From Pelotomaculum schinkii (GTDB lineage Bacteria; Bacillota; Desulfotomaculia; Desulfotomaculales; Pelotomaculaceae): a stretch of 64,000 nt of DNA. The position numbers were made by a program, and so were the translations under genes. The notes below the pieces were generated by a model that ran no database searches, was not told the origin of the DNA, and worked only from the letters and a program-made list of their open reading frames with translations. The stretch covers positions 1,736,001 to 1,800,000 of the forward strand of contig NZ_QFGA01000001.1 in assembly GCF_004369205.1 (NCBI RefSeq). Direction: 5' to 3'. Shown piece after piece: positions 7,052-15,905 of the stretch. Numbering within the stretch: position 1 is the stretch's first letter; each line of letters starts with the position of its first letter.

Positions 7052-9361
7052 CTATTCTTTTTTCACTTCCATTCTGTGACTGTAAACTGTGACTACTTGA
7101 ATTGCCCCGTCTTTTTCAATATAGCGTACCCAATAGGTAACATTTCCAATTCGCTGATTGGCTAAGAAACTTGAATCTTCGGGATTAAAAAACCGTTCGC
7201 CGGATTCCTGCGCATGTTTTATGACTTTTTCAATGTCTTCCAGAAGAATATACCGTTCGTCCATAATGCGCCATACTTCGCTAGGAATGATTAAATCCTC
7301 CATTTTGGTTAATTCCGCCTCCGACTCTTCATTCCATAATTCTCTTAGCAATTTCTTTTTAAGCTGCGCTCTGTTTGCATGTCTTTGTGAAAGATTCGGC
7401 ATTTTTTTATGCGCTATCTCATCCAAATTCTCCCCAAAAATCAGGTCCAGAATATGATAGGTGCTTTTACCGCCCTCCACAAACAAATCCTTGCATATAG
7501 CGCAGTAAACCAAAAAATCTTCATTACTTTCGTTTATTCGGTCTATCACAAAGTCATTTGTCTGTTCACGGTTCGCAAAATAGACAAGTCCGCCGTATCC
7601 GCAGCATTTTGTTTTTTCTTTTGCATATTTCAGTTCCTTTATTTCATAACCAAGCTTTACCGCGATATTTCTCAGACTTTCGTGAATATTTTTATTATGC
7701 CTTGTAGAGCAGGCATCATGGACATTCAAAATATGGTTCTTCCCATTTTGGGCGGTTTCCGGAAGTCCATAACGTTCAAAGATTTCCCACAAAGATATAA
7801 AAGGTATCTCCGGAAGATATTTTTCAAAGATGCCGCAGCAGCTTGAGCACGCCAGAATAAAAGTAGGTTTGCCCATTTCAGCCCATGCGTCTCTTAATCT
7901 TTCAATACTATTCTTCATCAAATCCTGTCTACCCGCCCAGTCGGCGGGGGCGCCGCAGCAGCCAAGCATTATTCCAACGCCTTCTTTTATCCTGGATAAA
8001 AGGTACTTATAAGCTTTTTCGACATACTCCGGATAGGACGCTGAAAGCTGGCATCCGGGATAAAACAGATAGTCTGCCTGTTCTGTACCTGATTCATCCC
8101 CTTTAAAAAGAGATTGCGCGTATTTTGGCGATGGAGACTTAACCAGGAAAAAGTGGCTGCTGTTGCTGAACTCCATATCCTGCAGCGCAAAATCATGTGC
8201 AGAAGGAGGCATTTTGCCCTTTTCTACCATACTTTCCCTGGTCTCCTGTATTATATCCTTCATGTTGATGCCCACATGACATTGTTCACCGCACAAACCG
8301 CACATTGTACAAGAATTTATCATCTTATTTGCGTACCGTGTACCCAGGATTACATTTTCGTTATGATTAATTTGCCTTGTATAATTTTTCGGACCAATAT
8401 TGAACTTCTTCATATGACTGCACGAATCAATGCATTTTGTGCACCTGCATTTAAAGCATCGTCCGGCTTCATTTACAGCCTCATCTTCGCTGTATACGTC
8501 AGTGGTCCTTACAACCGGCGCTGCAGGTTCAATATCATCCACTTCATATTTAAGAGGTGTTTCAAATGCCCCCTCCCTTTCCCTTGCAGCCGTCATGGAA
8601 AGTCTCTTAACGTATCTTTCTACGGAAGCTGCAGCTCTTCTGCCTGAACTTACCGATAAAATAGTAGAGCCATTTTTATATAACAGTCTTCCCCCCGCAA
8701 ATAGGGATGAATACTGTACTTGAAAAGTCTCAGGATTAATTTGCAGATTCTCATTCCATTCGCCCGTGCCAAGGAAAACCGCATTGTTCTCGTTAATAAT
8801 CTCTTTTAATTCTTTTTGGCTGATACGTCTGTTAAAAATTACCTCAATATCTAACTTGCTGAATATTTGAAGCTCTTCTTCTATAATAGCCTTTTCAAGG
8901 TTTGCACCTTCGTAATCCCATAATCTACCGCCTAGTTTATCCGACTTTTCATAAATTGTGACCTTAAAACCTTTTCTGTCAAGTTCCAATGCGGCCGAAA
9001 TCCCGCTTAAACCTCCTCCAATCACAGCAACCTTGCCAGCATTCTTAGGAATGGGCAGTGCTTTTTTAGGGGGTGTGTACCCATGCTTTACTGCTGCCTT
9101 CTCAAGCTCCGATATCCTTATCGCTCCACCGGCAGCCTCTCTCACACATGCACTTTCACAAGGATGGTCGCAAATCATGCCAAGCACTCTTGTAAAAGGC
9201 ATTCGTTTCTCCAATATTTTATAAGCTTTATTAAAATTGCCTTTTCCCATCTCCGCCACAAATGCTGCCACATCCATGTGAATAGGGCACCATGCCGTAC
9301 AAGCTGCAGGTTCATCATAAATACACCTGTCACCCGTTTTCAGCAGCTTTTCATTGTCCAT
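7052..9361 (-). CDS. Pyridine nucleotide-disulfide oxidoreductase fused to Fe-S dicluster and CCG (HdrD-like) domains
   Basis: A 769-residue cytoplasmic redox protein. The ATG at 9361 is used because GGAGG precedes it by 8 bases. Residues about 10-75 hold glutamate-synthase-type cysteines (CTAWCP, CDHPCESAC). An FAD/NAD Rossmann motif GGGLSGISAALEL follows near residue 110. Two ferredoxin-like clusters follow: CFKCRCTKC near 315 and CTMCGLCGEQC near 360. The last third carries heterodisulfide-reductase-like CCG blocks (GCCGAP, CSSCC, CCGYGG). This layout matches the family annotated as 'pyridine nucleotide-disulfide oxidoreductase/dicluster-binding protein', which accompanies Mop-type enzymes (from memory). 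It probably passes electrons from the adjacent aldehyde oxidoreductase to NAD(P), ferredoxin or a thiol/disulfide. Confidence 0.8.
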   Translation of the reverse strand: MDNEKLLKTGDRCIYDEPAACTAWCPIHMDVAAFVAEMGKGNFNKAYKILEKRMPFTRVLGMICDHPCESACVREAAGGAIRISELEKAAVKHGYTPPKKALPIPKNAGKVAVIGGGLSGISAALELDRKGFKVTIYEKSDKLGGRLWDYEGANLEKAIIEEELQIFSKLDIEVIFNRRISQKELKEIINENNAVFLGTGEWNENLQINPETFQVQYSSLFAGGRLLYKNGSTILSVSSGRRAAASVERYVKRLSMTAAREREGAFETPLKYEVDDIEPAAPVVRTTDVYSEDEAVNEAGRCFKCRCTKCIDSCSHMKKFNIGPKNYTRQINHNENVILGTRYANKMINSCTMCGLCGEQCHVGINMKDIIQETRESMVEKGKMPPSAHDFALQDMEFSNSSHFFLVKSPSPKYAQSLFKGDESGTEQADYLFYPGCQLSASYPEYVEKAYKYLLSRIKEGVGIMLGCCGAPADWAGRQDLMKNSIERLRDAWAEMGKPTFILACSSCCGIFEKYLPEIPFISLWEIFERYGLPETAQNGKNHILNVHDACSTRHNKNIHESLRNIAVKLGYEIKELKYAKEKTKCCGYGGLVYFANREQTNDFVIDRINESNEDFLVYCAICKDLFVEGGKSTYHILDLIFGENLDEIAHKKMPNLSQRHANRAQLKKKLLRELWNEESEAELTKMEDLIIPSEVWRIMDERYILLEDIEKVIKHAQESGERFFNPEDSSFLANQRIGNVTYWVRYIEKDGAIQVVTVYSHRMEVKKE

Positions 9362-9526
9362 TGAGAATACCTCCATTATAATAAACGGATAAATCAATAA
9401 CATCAAAACCCAAATTTTATTGGTTTACCCGTTTACAATTCGCTACGCTCCATACTTCTCAGGTGAAGCTTTTTATGAAATCTAGAAATTGCAAGGCTTT
9501 GAAGCGAACTTTCCTGGATTATTAAA

Positions 9527-9566
9527 ATATGGAATTGGAGTTTTTCCATATACTCCAATTCCATAT
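9527..9566 (-). terminator. Strong hairpin between mop and the dicluster oxidoreductase gene
   Basis: A perfect 15-bp stem, ATATGGAATTGGAGT with ACTCCAATTCCATAT, lies 42 bases after the mop stop codon and is followed on the minus strand by TTTTAAT. It probably ends most mop transcripts, so the downstream oxidoreductase may be expressed at a lower level or from its own promoter. Confidence 0.7.
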
Positions 9567-9607
9567 TTATTAGTTTAGTTTACTAACATGTAATATATCA
9601 ACTAACT

Positions 9608-12337
9608 TTAAAGGTTTTTCAAGCCCTCCAGAACCTTTTCCGGATATGCCGGCAGCTTAGTTATACGTACTCCGGTGGCATTGTAAATTGCATTGACAAT
9701 CGCTGCATGCGGAGCTGAGAGAGGCATTTCTCCAGCGCCTGCCGCACCATAATAGCTAAGTGGTCTTGGAGTCTCCTGGTGAATAAGAACTATATTGTCA
9801 GGAACATCCTTAATTTCCGGGATCCCACAGCCTATAAGGGTCGTATGCTTTTTCAAATCTTCAAAGTCTTCGCTAAGCGCAAGACCTATTCCCTGTGCCA
9901 GACCACCATAAAGCTGACCTTCAAGTACCAATTTATTAATTATCGTACCGCAGTCCGATACCATCGTTAGTTTATCAACTTTAGTTTTGCCTGTTGTAGT
10001 ATCAACCTCAACTTCTGCTAAAAGTACACCATACATGTAGATTGGGAATGGATTTCCTTGCCCTGTAGCTACATCACATGCAGTACATGGTGCAGTCCAT
10101 TTTCCAGCATATTTTACCGGCAGTTTTTTATTAATCATTTCATTGTATGTTCTGAAAGTACCATCCGGTTTTCTCAGAGCATCCAAGAGATTTCTACATG
10201 CAACTGTTGTAGCATTACCTGTAAAAACGTTTGAACGGCTTCCACCTGCAGCTCCGCTGTCCGGTGTATATCTCATATCATTCATAACCAGTTTTATTTG
10301 TTCAAGCTTTATTCCCAATGGCCTTAATGTTTCATATGCAAAGCTCAGTGTTCCCATATCTGCGCCCTGGCCATGGTCTTCCCATGAATTTCCTACTGTA
10401 ACTCCCTCTGGTGTTATCTCTGCCCATGCTTCCGAGGAATCTGCACCGTCAAGTCCGCAGCCATACTCAAGCAGTGATACGCCTACGCCATATTTGATAT
10501 CTCCACTTCGTGCATTCTTGGCTGCAGCATTTTTCTTAGCCTCCTGGTAAAGAGGTCTTATTTTATCAATTGCCTGTGGGAAAGCAATTACATCAGGTTT
10601 ACAACCAGTTGGTGTGGTATCGCCTTCTCTATATACATTTATATATCTTAACTCTAATGGATCCATTCCAATTTTTTCTGCCAGTTCATCCATCAATACT
10701 TCTGATGAGAACAAGCTTTGCGGTGAACCATAACCTCTGAAAGCCGAGCCCCATGCATGGTTTGTAGCAACTGTTCTACCTTCGCCTCTGATATTTGGGA
10801 TATTGTAACCGGCGCCAATGAACTGGTGGCCTCTCATTGTAAGAAGATCACCAAATTCCATGTATGGACCATGGTCTACCGTCCAGTCTGATTCCATAGC
10901 AACAAGTTTTCCATCCTTATTAGCTCCCAGCTTGAGATTGATAAAGAATGGTGATCTTTTTCCTGTATAAGTTATCTGCTGGAACATGTTGAATTCGAGG
11001 TATACAGGTCTCTTTGTAACAAGTGCAGCAACACCAAGCAGACCTTCCATTGTCGGACTGAATTTATATCCAAAAGTTCCTCCTGCATTATTCTGTACAA
11101 TAAATAATTTTTCTAAAGGAATTCCAATACCTTCTGCAACCATCAAAGCATGACAATGGATAGCTACACTCTTTGAATGAACCATTAAATTTCCTTTTTC
11201 ATCAAGGTATGCAAACCCCACATCCGGCTCAAGAGGAAGGTGCGGCTGTCTTCCAACATAAAAATCATCCTCAACCACATGTGGCAGGCTTTTCATTAAA
11301 GGTGCGGTGTCGTTACCTTTAGCTATCTGGGTTTCGAAATATACATTTGGAGTACCGGGATGTATTTCAATTGCATCTGCAGCCATAGCTGCAGGCGCGC
11401 TCAGATATGCCGGCAGTTCTTCCAATTCAACCTTAACTTTTGCTGCTGCCCGTTCTGCCTGGTAAGGAGTATCTGCAAGGACCATAGCAACGGCGTCCCC
11501 AAACTGGAATACCTTCTTATCATTAAGAATTGGTCTTTCTTTACCGTCCCCTTTGTTCTGTGGAAACGCCAGACCATTGATTCTGTTTGTTCCAGGAACG
11601 TCCTTATAGGTTAAAACCTTGAATACTCCCGGCATTTTCTCAGCTTCTGAAGTATCTATGGAAAGAATATTTGCATGAGACACTGTCGCTTGTACAAGCT
11701 TGATATGCAGAGTATTTTTAGGAAGTTCTTTTATTTCCAAATCTGCTCCAAAATCCCAGGTTCCTGTAACTTTTGCAGCAGCGGATGGACGGATTACTTT
11801 TGACCCAAGTATACTGTCGCCGTCCTTCAGTTTAAACCACAAATTTTCTTTTTGAATTTCACCTCTCATTAGCCTGGCAGCATCCATAACTGCATCCACT
11901 AATGGTTTGTATCCTGTACATCTGCAGAGGTTTCTGTTTTTCTGGAACCAATCTCTTACATCTTCTCTAGTAGGATTTGGGTTTTGATCCAACAAAGCTT
12001 TAGCAGAAACAATAAATCCTGGAGTACAGAAACCGCACTGTGCTGATCCGTGAACCATCCAAGCAAGCTGAAGCGGGTGCAGGTTATCTTTTGTGCCTAC
12101 GCCTTCGATTGTAATAATCTGAGCATTATCCGGTATTCTTTCCATTGTATAGAGACAAGACCTCACAGGCATACCGTCCCATATAACCGTACATGCACCG
12201 CATTCTCCTTCCCCACCACAGCCAACCTTGGTTCCTGTGAGCAAGAGTTGATTTCTTAATACACTTGCGAGGGATTCTTCATGATCCACCGTGAGATGTT
12301 TTTTAACTCCATTTATTAATAAGGTTTTTTTAATCAT
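9608..12337 (-). CDS. mop: Molybdenum aldehyde oxidoreductase, Mop type (xanthine oxidase family)
   Basis: A 909-residue single-chain enzyme that oxidises aldehydes to carboxylic acids using a molybdopterin cytosine dinucleotide centre and two [2Fe-2S] clusters. It is close in length and order to Desulfovibrio gigas Mop (907 residues). The plant-type cluster cysteines are in VGCGGEGECGACTV (about residues 40-60), and the second cluster is in QCGFCTPGF and CRCTGYKPL. Cofactor-binding blocks GGTFGYKFSP and AFRGYGSPQS are present. The catalytic Glu is in GAGEMPLSAPH near residue 872. GGAG precedes the ATG. It follows a polyferredoxin gene by 136 bases and precedes the dicluster oxidoreductase. 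Its sequence is more AT-rich than the hydrogenase region, consistent with acquisition as an island. Confidence 0.92.
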   Translation of the reverse strand: MIKKTLLINGVKKHLTVDHEESLASVLRNQLLLTGTKVGCGGEGECGACTVIWDGMPVRSCLYTMERIPDNAQIITIEGVGTKDNLHPLQLAWMVHGSAQCGFCTPGFIVSAKALLDQNPNPTREDVRDWFQKNRNLCRCTGYKPLVDAVMDAARLMRGEIQKENLWFKLKDGDSILGSKVIRPSAAAKVTGTWDFGADLEIKELPKNTLHIKLVQATVSHANILSIDTSEAEKMPGVFKVLTYKDVPGTNRINGLAFPQNKGDGKERPILNDKKVFQFGDAVAMVLADTPYQAERAAAKVKVELEELPAYLSAPAAMAADAIEIHPGTPNVYFETQIAKGNDTAPLMKSLPHVVEDDFYVGRQPHLPLEPDVGFAYLDEKGNLMVHSKSVAIHCHALMVAEGIGIPLEKLFIVQNNAGGTFGYKFSPTMEGLLGVAALVTKRPVYLEFNMFQQITYTGKRSPFFINLKLGANKDGKLVAMESDWTVDHGPYMEFGDLLTMRGHQFIGAGYNIPNIRGEGRTVATNHAWGSAFRGYGSPQSLFSSEVLMDELAEKIGMDPLELRYINVYREGDTTPTGCKPDVIAFPQAIDKIRPLYQEAKKNAAAKNARSGDIKYGVGVSLLEYGCGLDGADSSEAWAEITPEGVTVGNSWEDHGQGADMGTLSFAYETLRPLGIKLEQIKLVMNDMRYTPDSGAAGGSRSNVFTGNATTVACRNLLDALRKPDGTFRTYNEMINKKLPVKYAGKWTAPCTACDVATGQGNPFPIYMYGVLLAEVEVDTTTGKTKVDKLTMVSDCGTIINKLVLEGQLYGGLAQGIGLALSEDFEDLKKHTTLIGCGIPEIKDVPDNIVLIHQETPRPLSYYGAAGAGEMPLSAPHAAIVNAIYNATGVRITKLPAYPEKVLEGLKNL

Positions 12338-12473
12338 GTGATTTTCTCCTTTTTTATTCTTTACTATTTAGAAACTACCTACCTGAACCTAATCTATACT
12401 TGTACTGCAGCATTGTCCGTAGCTGCATCTTAATACTCTTATAATATCTTTCCTATTCAGCCATTTATTAATT

Positions 12474-12917
12474 TTACGCCTCTTCAAACAGATCTATAAA
12501 TTTTGATGCAATTGCCCTTTTCTTGTTTATATTGGAGATGGTACCATCTACATACTCTATTGCTCTTGTAGGACAGTATTTTGCGCATGCGGGATTACAG
12601 TCGCACAGATTGCACTTCATTATTTTCTTTTGACTGAAGCTGTAGTGAATATTTCCCATAGGGCAAGCGCTAATACACATTTTGCATCCAATACACTTAT
12701 TCGGATCTACTACAACCGCGTCGTTTTCATCTCTCGAAATAGCCCTATTGGGACACACCTTCATACACGCAGCATCTTCACACTGCATACACATTACAGG
12801 TACTGAAGCTCTCACTTCTTCAAAAGTAATCACATTTACAGCAGAATTTGAGCAAACCGCCTCACAGGTTTTGCAGTTATTACATTTCTTGGGAGAAATC
12901 AGTAAAATTTTGCTCAT
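12474..12917 (-). CDS. Four-cluster ferredoxin-type electron carrier (HycB/DmsB-like)
   Basis: A 147-residue iron-sulfur protein with four cysteine groups: CNNCKTCEAVC, CMQCEDAACMKVCP, CIGCKMCISACP and CNLCDCNPACAKYCP, enough for four [4Fe-4S] clusters. The ATG at 12917 is chosen by alignment with the similar protein at 30114-30593, which begins MAKIL. A strong GGAGGTG lies 33 bases further upstream and does not fit any start codon well. It should carry electrons between the Mop enzyme and the dicluster oxidoreductase. It is the first gene of the present mop operon. Confidence 0.82.
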   Translation of the reverse strand: MSKILLISPKKCNNCKTCEAVCSNSAVNVITFEEVRASVPVMCMQCEDAACMKVCPNRAISRDENDAVVVDPNKCIGCKMCISACPMGNIHYSFSQKKIMKCNLCDCNPACAKYCPTRAIEYVDGTISNINKKRAIASKFIDLFEEA

Positions 12918-13003
12918 GATACCCTGGTTACCGCACTTGCGATACCAGTTGCACCTCCTTAAATTCAATTAGTTAATTTTGTTGTTGGCCTTTAGAACTG
13001 CTT

Positions 13004-13215
13004 TCAACGACTTGACCTTACATGATAAGCAGACAGTATCCTCTCGCCGGCTATAACGGCGTTGTCGTTGAGCTTTTTGTCTTCCTCGTAAAATCGCCCC
13101 ACCCGCCTCGAACGTGGCGGTTTAAGATATGGTATATGCCGACCCAATCGATCTGGTTCTTTTCAATCAACGAACTAATGCCGCGTGTCATAACGACTTG
13201 CCCAAGATTAAACAT
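13004..13215 (-). pseudogene. Frameshifted remnant of a small MFNLGxVVxTRG-type protein
   Basis: An ATG at 13215 with GGAGGT 7 bases before it opens a frame reading MFNLGQVVMTRGISSLIEK and later HVRGGWGDF. After GDF the frame breaks, and the expected continuation EEDKKLNDNAV and GERILSAYHV is found in another frame down to a TGA at 13004. The intact family, about 90 residues and often mislabelled as a restriction or plasmid-related protein, continues further at the C-terminus, so this copy is both frameshifted and truncated. An inverted repeat ATGACCAAC/GTTGGTCAT at 13236-13268 sits just upstream. The IS110 element begins nearby. Confidence 0.7.
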
Positions 13216-13289
13216 TACTTCACCTCCTTGTATGATATGACCAACGGTACAATTTCCAGTTGGTCATATTAATTTTTCATAATAGTAAT

Positions 13290-13555
13290 TGACCTTTGGG
13301 TTATCCCCTGGGACAATCACGGTAGAACCGATGGCGGGGCAGTTCATTACCTCCTGCACTTTAAGTGCTTTTAAAGACGGCTCCCCGGGCCTGGTGGCAA
13401 CCGCTTACGCGCGGGTTGCACGCCCCAAGAGGTTCTCCCTTCAGCAAGGAGCATTACACCAATCTCTTTGGGTGAGTGCTCATCGGCAAGGTTGCTGTTA
13501 CACCAGGTTCCCAGGGATACCCCAAAATTTTGGTTTCTTTAAGTTCATCTGAAAG
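13290..13555 (+). ncRNA. Candidate bridge RNA region in the IS110 left end
   Basis: In the IS110 family the non-coding end before the transposase encodes a structured bridge RNA that pairs with donor and target DNA. This stretch is non-coding and GC-rich against its surroundings. It contains possible stems such as GGCAACCG...CGGGTTGC near 13395-13420 and a CTCCTTGC/GCAAGGAG-like pairing near 13440. The assignment rests on position and family knowledge; the guide loops were not derived. Confidence 0.4.
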
Positions 13556-13568
13556 GAGGTGTTGATAC

Positions 13569-14798
13569 ATGGGCCGTACTCTTTTTGTCGGCATTGATAT
13601 AGGGGCCGACACCAATGTAGTTAGAATCCTTGATGACACCGGCAAAGATGTCTGCGGATTCTCTGTCTCCAACGACCTCCCTGGAACGGAAAGATTTGTT
13701 GAAAAAGTGGTTGATGCAGCTGATAACTTACCCGCCGAAAAGGTCAAGATTGGCATGGAGGCCACCAACCTTTACTGGTGGCATCTGTCCCAGGCCCTTC
13801 ATGATGACCCTCAGTTAACAGCTCTGGAAACTGAAATCGCTGTGATTAATCCTAAGGTCATTGATGGGTTTAAGAGTATCTACACAGATATGCCCAAGAC
13901 AGATGCCCTAGACGCCAGGGTTATTGCTGATTGCTTGCGGTTTGGACGAGTCCGTCCAACACCACCTCCCGACATGAGGTATGCACCTTTGCAACGGCTA
14001 ACCCGGTTTCGCTATCACATGGTGAATAACCTGACCAGGGAAAAAAACAGGGTCTTGAACCTGATTTTTCTTAAGTTCTCCACATATAAGAAGGACTGTC
14101 CTTTCTCGAACCTGTTTGGTCAGGCTTCTTCAGCGGTGATTGGAAACTTAACACCTGACCAGATCGCTGCGATGCCTGTGGAAGAACTGGTAGATATGAT
14201 GCTGCAACACGGAAACCAGCGGTTAAAGGATGTTCCTGAAATGGCCAAGACTATCAAAAGAGCAGCCCGCAACTCCTACCGTTTAAACCCGAAAATGCAA
14301 GAGTCTGTGGACATTACTCTGGCCATGTCCCTTGAGACCATTCGGTTTTTTGAGAGCCAACAAAAGAAAATCGACCAGGCCATCACCAAAGAAATAAAGG
14401 CCATTCCACACACATTGGAAACCATTCCGGGCATCGGACCGGTTTACGCAGCCGGCATAGTTGCTGAAATCGGTGACATATCAAGGTTTGACAATCATAA
14501 TGCTCTTGCCAAATTTGCGGGCTTAACCTGGCGTCAGAATCAGTCAAGTAAGTTCAACGCACAGGATATTCCCCTGACCAGGTCCGGTAACTATTACCTA
14601 CGGTACTACTTTGTTGAAGCGGCCAACTCCGTCCGGGTGTGGGAACCGGAGTATGCTGAGTTCTACCGTAGAAAATTTACCGAGGCCAGGCACCATAACC
14701 ATAAACGTGCTGTAGTCCTTACGGCCCGCAAACTCGTTCGCATGGTCTTCACGCTGCTGAGTGATGGCCAAATCTACCAGCAAAGGAGGCTTTCTTAA
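13569..14798 (+). CDS. IS110-family transposase (DEDD recombinase)
   Basis: A 409-residue transposase. The N-terminal DEDD RuvC-like half starts FVGIDIGADTN, with further acidic positions in GMEATNLYWW and TDALDARVIAD. The C-terminal Transposase_20 half has ETIPGIGPVYAAGIVAEIGD, the helix-hairpin-helix block, and the conserved LTRSGNYYLRYY block with the catalytic Ser. The ATG follows GGAGGTG by 6 bases. The frame is full length and undamaged, so the element may still be active. Confidence 0.93.
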   Translation: MGRTLFVGIDIGADTNVVRILDDTGKDVCGFSVSNDLPGTERFVEKVVDAADNLPAEKVKIGMEATNLYWWHLSQALHDDPQLTALETEIAVINPKVIDGFKSIYTDMPKTDALDARVIADCLRFGRVRPTPPPDMRYAPLQRLTRFRYHMVNNLTREKNRVLNLIFLKFSTYKKDCPFSNLFGQASSAVIGNLTPDQIAAMPVEELVDMMLQHGNQRLKDVPEMAKTIKRAARNSYRLNPKMQESVDITLAMSLETIRFFESQQKKIDQAITKEIKAIPHTLETIPGIGPVYAAGIVAEIGDISRFDNHNALAKFAGLTWRQNQSSKFNAQDIPLTRSGNYYLRYYFVEAANSVRVWEPEYAEFYRRKFTEARHHNHKRAVVLTARKLVRMVFTLLSDGQIYQQRRLS

Positions 14799-15102
14799 CC
14801 AATACTTTACAATTCTCATCTTCTTGCAGAACTGGAAGTCCCTTGCGATTGCTGGTAAGGATACTTATAGCCTTTTTTACATAACAGCTTAAAAAATTTC
14901 CAATTCAGAGACTTGACATTTTACCGCGGGTCTTTATAAGCTTGCAGACGCATATTCACTCACCCTCTCCCTTGTCCTCGTTGCGATTATTGATTTTGGA
15001 TAATGTTTCAAGGTATTTCAATGTTTGTAGTTAACCGGCCCTCCCCTCCTAATCGGGTGTGAAGTTAGATTACTCATAATCTCCCACACCGGTATTATCC
15101 CC
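14799..15102. other. Right end of the IS and spacer, no gene seen
   Basis: Contains the short non-coding right end of the IS110 element and then a spacer. A small palindrome AGATTA-CTCA-TAATCT is at 15067-15082. No frame with a ribosome site is present. Before the IS inserted, this DNA probably joined the riboswitch terminator to the mop operon. Confidence 0.4.
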
Positions 15103-15310
15103 TAAATAAAAACGCCGGATTGGCCAAGGGCACACTCCGGCATTATGTTAATATTGCTGAAACCCTAAAGGGTATAGTCCAGCAATTACATGCTTTGCAG
15201 CCAATCCCCTTTCCGCCATGGGAGGTTTACCCGTTTCCAGATAAGCCCTATGGACCTGGCGCCATAGTTTTAACCGTAGGTCGCCAGGTTCGGAGATACT
15301 TATTAAATTT
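15103..15310 (-). promoter_or_regulatory. Moco riboswitch-like leader stranded upstream of the mop operon
   Basis: On the minus strand it reads CTCCGAACC at about 15297, then CCATAGGG, GGAAACGGG, ACCTCCCATGGCGGAAAGGGGA, then a hairpin GCCGGA/TCCGGC (15114-15141) with TTTTTATTT. The block order matches the four other leaders in the window. The nearest minus-strand genes downstream are the polyferredoxin and mop, now more than 2 kb away beyond the IS110 element. Mop is a molybdopterin enzyme, so control by cofactor level makes sense. Confidence 0.7.
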
Positions 15311-15329
15311 TTTCTTAAACATATCTAAG

Positions 15330-15345
15330 GCAATTTACGTGCCAA
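15330..15345 (-). promoter_or_regulatory. Sigma-54 (-24/-12) promoter before the riboswitch
   Basis: The minus strand reads TTGGCACGTAAATTGC. It fits the sigma-54 consensus TGGCACG-N4-TTGC, with exactly 10 bases between the GG and the GC. A start about 12 bases downstream would place the riboswitch-like leader at the 5' end of the RNA. No activator gene is adjacent; the enhancer-binding protein at 36471 is one candidate. Confidence 0.75.
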
Positions 15346-15506
15346 TTATTTTTTAATATCACCTTAAACTTCATATAATTGTGTTATGCAGACAGAAGTC
15401 ATGACCACTGGTGAAAAATATTTGAGCAAAATTCGTGCCAACAAAAAAACCCCGTAAAAGCACGGGATATTCTGAATATAATTAATGTATTTTAAGAATA
15501 GTTCCG

Positions 15507-15651
15507 TTATAGAACAGAAATTATCGTAATTATGTGTTACAAATAGGAACACTACTCTGTTTCAGAGTATTTAATTCCGTAACTCCGGGCACAAAGAAAT
15601 TATCATAATAATTTGTTTCAAACAGGAACACTGCTCTGTTTCGGAATATTT
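15507..15651. repeat. Imperfect direct repeat of about 60 bp, two copies
   Basis: 15507-15570 and 15589-15651 share AACAGAAATTAT/CACAAAGAAATTAT, ATAGGAACACTACTCTGTTTC and CAGGAACACTGCTCTGTTTC blocks in the same order. The repeat lies in AT-rich DNA between the sigma-54 promoter and the two-CxxC protein gene. Confidence 0.65.
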
Positions 15652-15748
15652 TTGTATAGTTTTGGAAATACGCAATTACTCTTCTTTTTTCATACATTTC
15701 GCGAAATTGGTCTTTATATAATCTATTGTCTGGTTTTCCATTACCCAT
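15530..15748 (-). CDS. Possible small protein, unknown function
   Basis: A 72-residue frame with ATG at 15748 and GAGGAA 6 bases before it. The N-terminal half is hydrophilic (MGNGKPDNRLYKDQFREMY). The C-terminal half is coded by one copy of the local direct repeat, so the frame may have been lengthened by the duplication. I recognise no family, and it could be spurious. Confidence 0.25.
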   Translation of the reverse strand: MGNGKPDNRLYKDQFREMYEKRRVIAYFQNYTKIFRNRAVFLFETNYYDNFFVPGVTELNTLKQSSVPICNT

Positions 15749-15799
15749 ATTAATTTCCTCAAATGGAAGTGTATTTAAAAAAATAAGTATTTTCGAATA

Positions 15800-15825
15800 C
15801 CTCCGTACTTTACGGGGGGGTTTTT
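15800..15825 (+). terminator. Possible terminator or attenuator before the two-CxxC gene
   Basis: CCTCCGTA and TACGGGGGG form a short GC-rich stem followed by TTTTT on the plus strand. No plus-strand gene lies close upstream except the IS transposase, so it may shield the downstream genes from IS read-through or act in their leader. Confidence 0.35.
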
Positions 15826-15905
15826 CGTTGGCGCAAATTTTGCTTATTCTATAGTTGTTAAAATCGTTTACAGCCACAGAATGGAAATAGTAAAGGAGTA
15901 GAGCA

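Larger units (their letters stand above)
13270..14860 (+). mobile_element. IS110-family insertion sequence (ends approximate)
   Basis: One transposase gene preceded by about 300 non-coding bases and followed by a short non-coding end, the layout of IS110-group elements with a long left end. These elements lack terminal inverted repeats, so the boundaries cannot be fixed from one copy. It separates a Moco-riboswitch-like leader and sigma-54 promoter (15103-15345) from the mop operon they appear built to drive. Confidence 0.7.
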
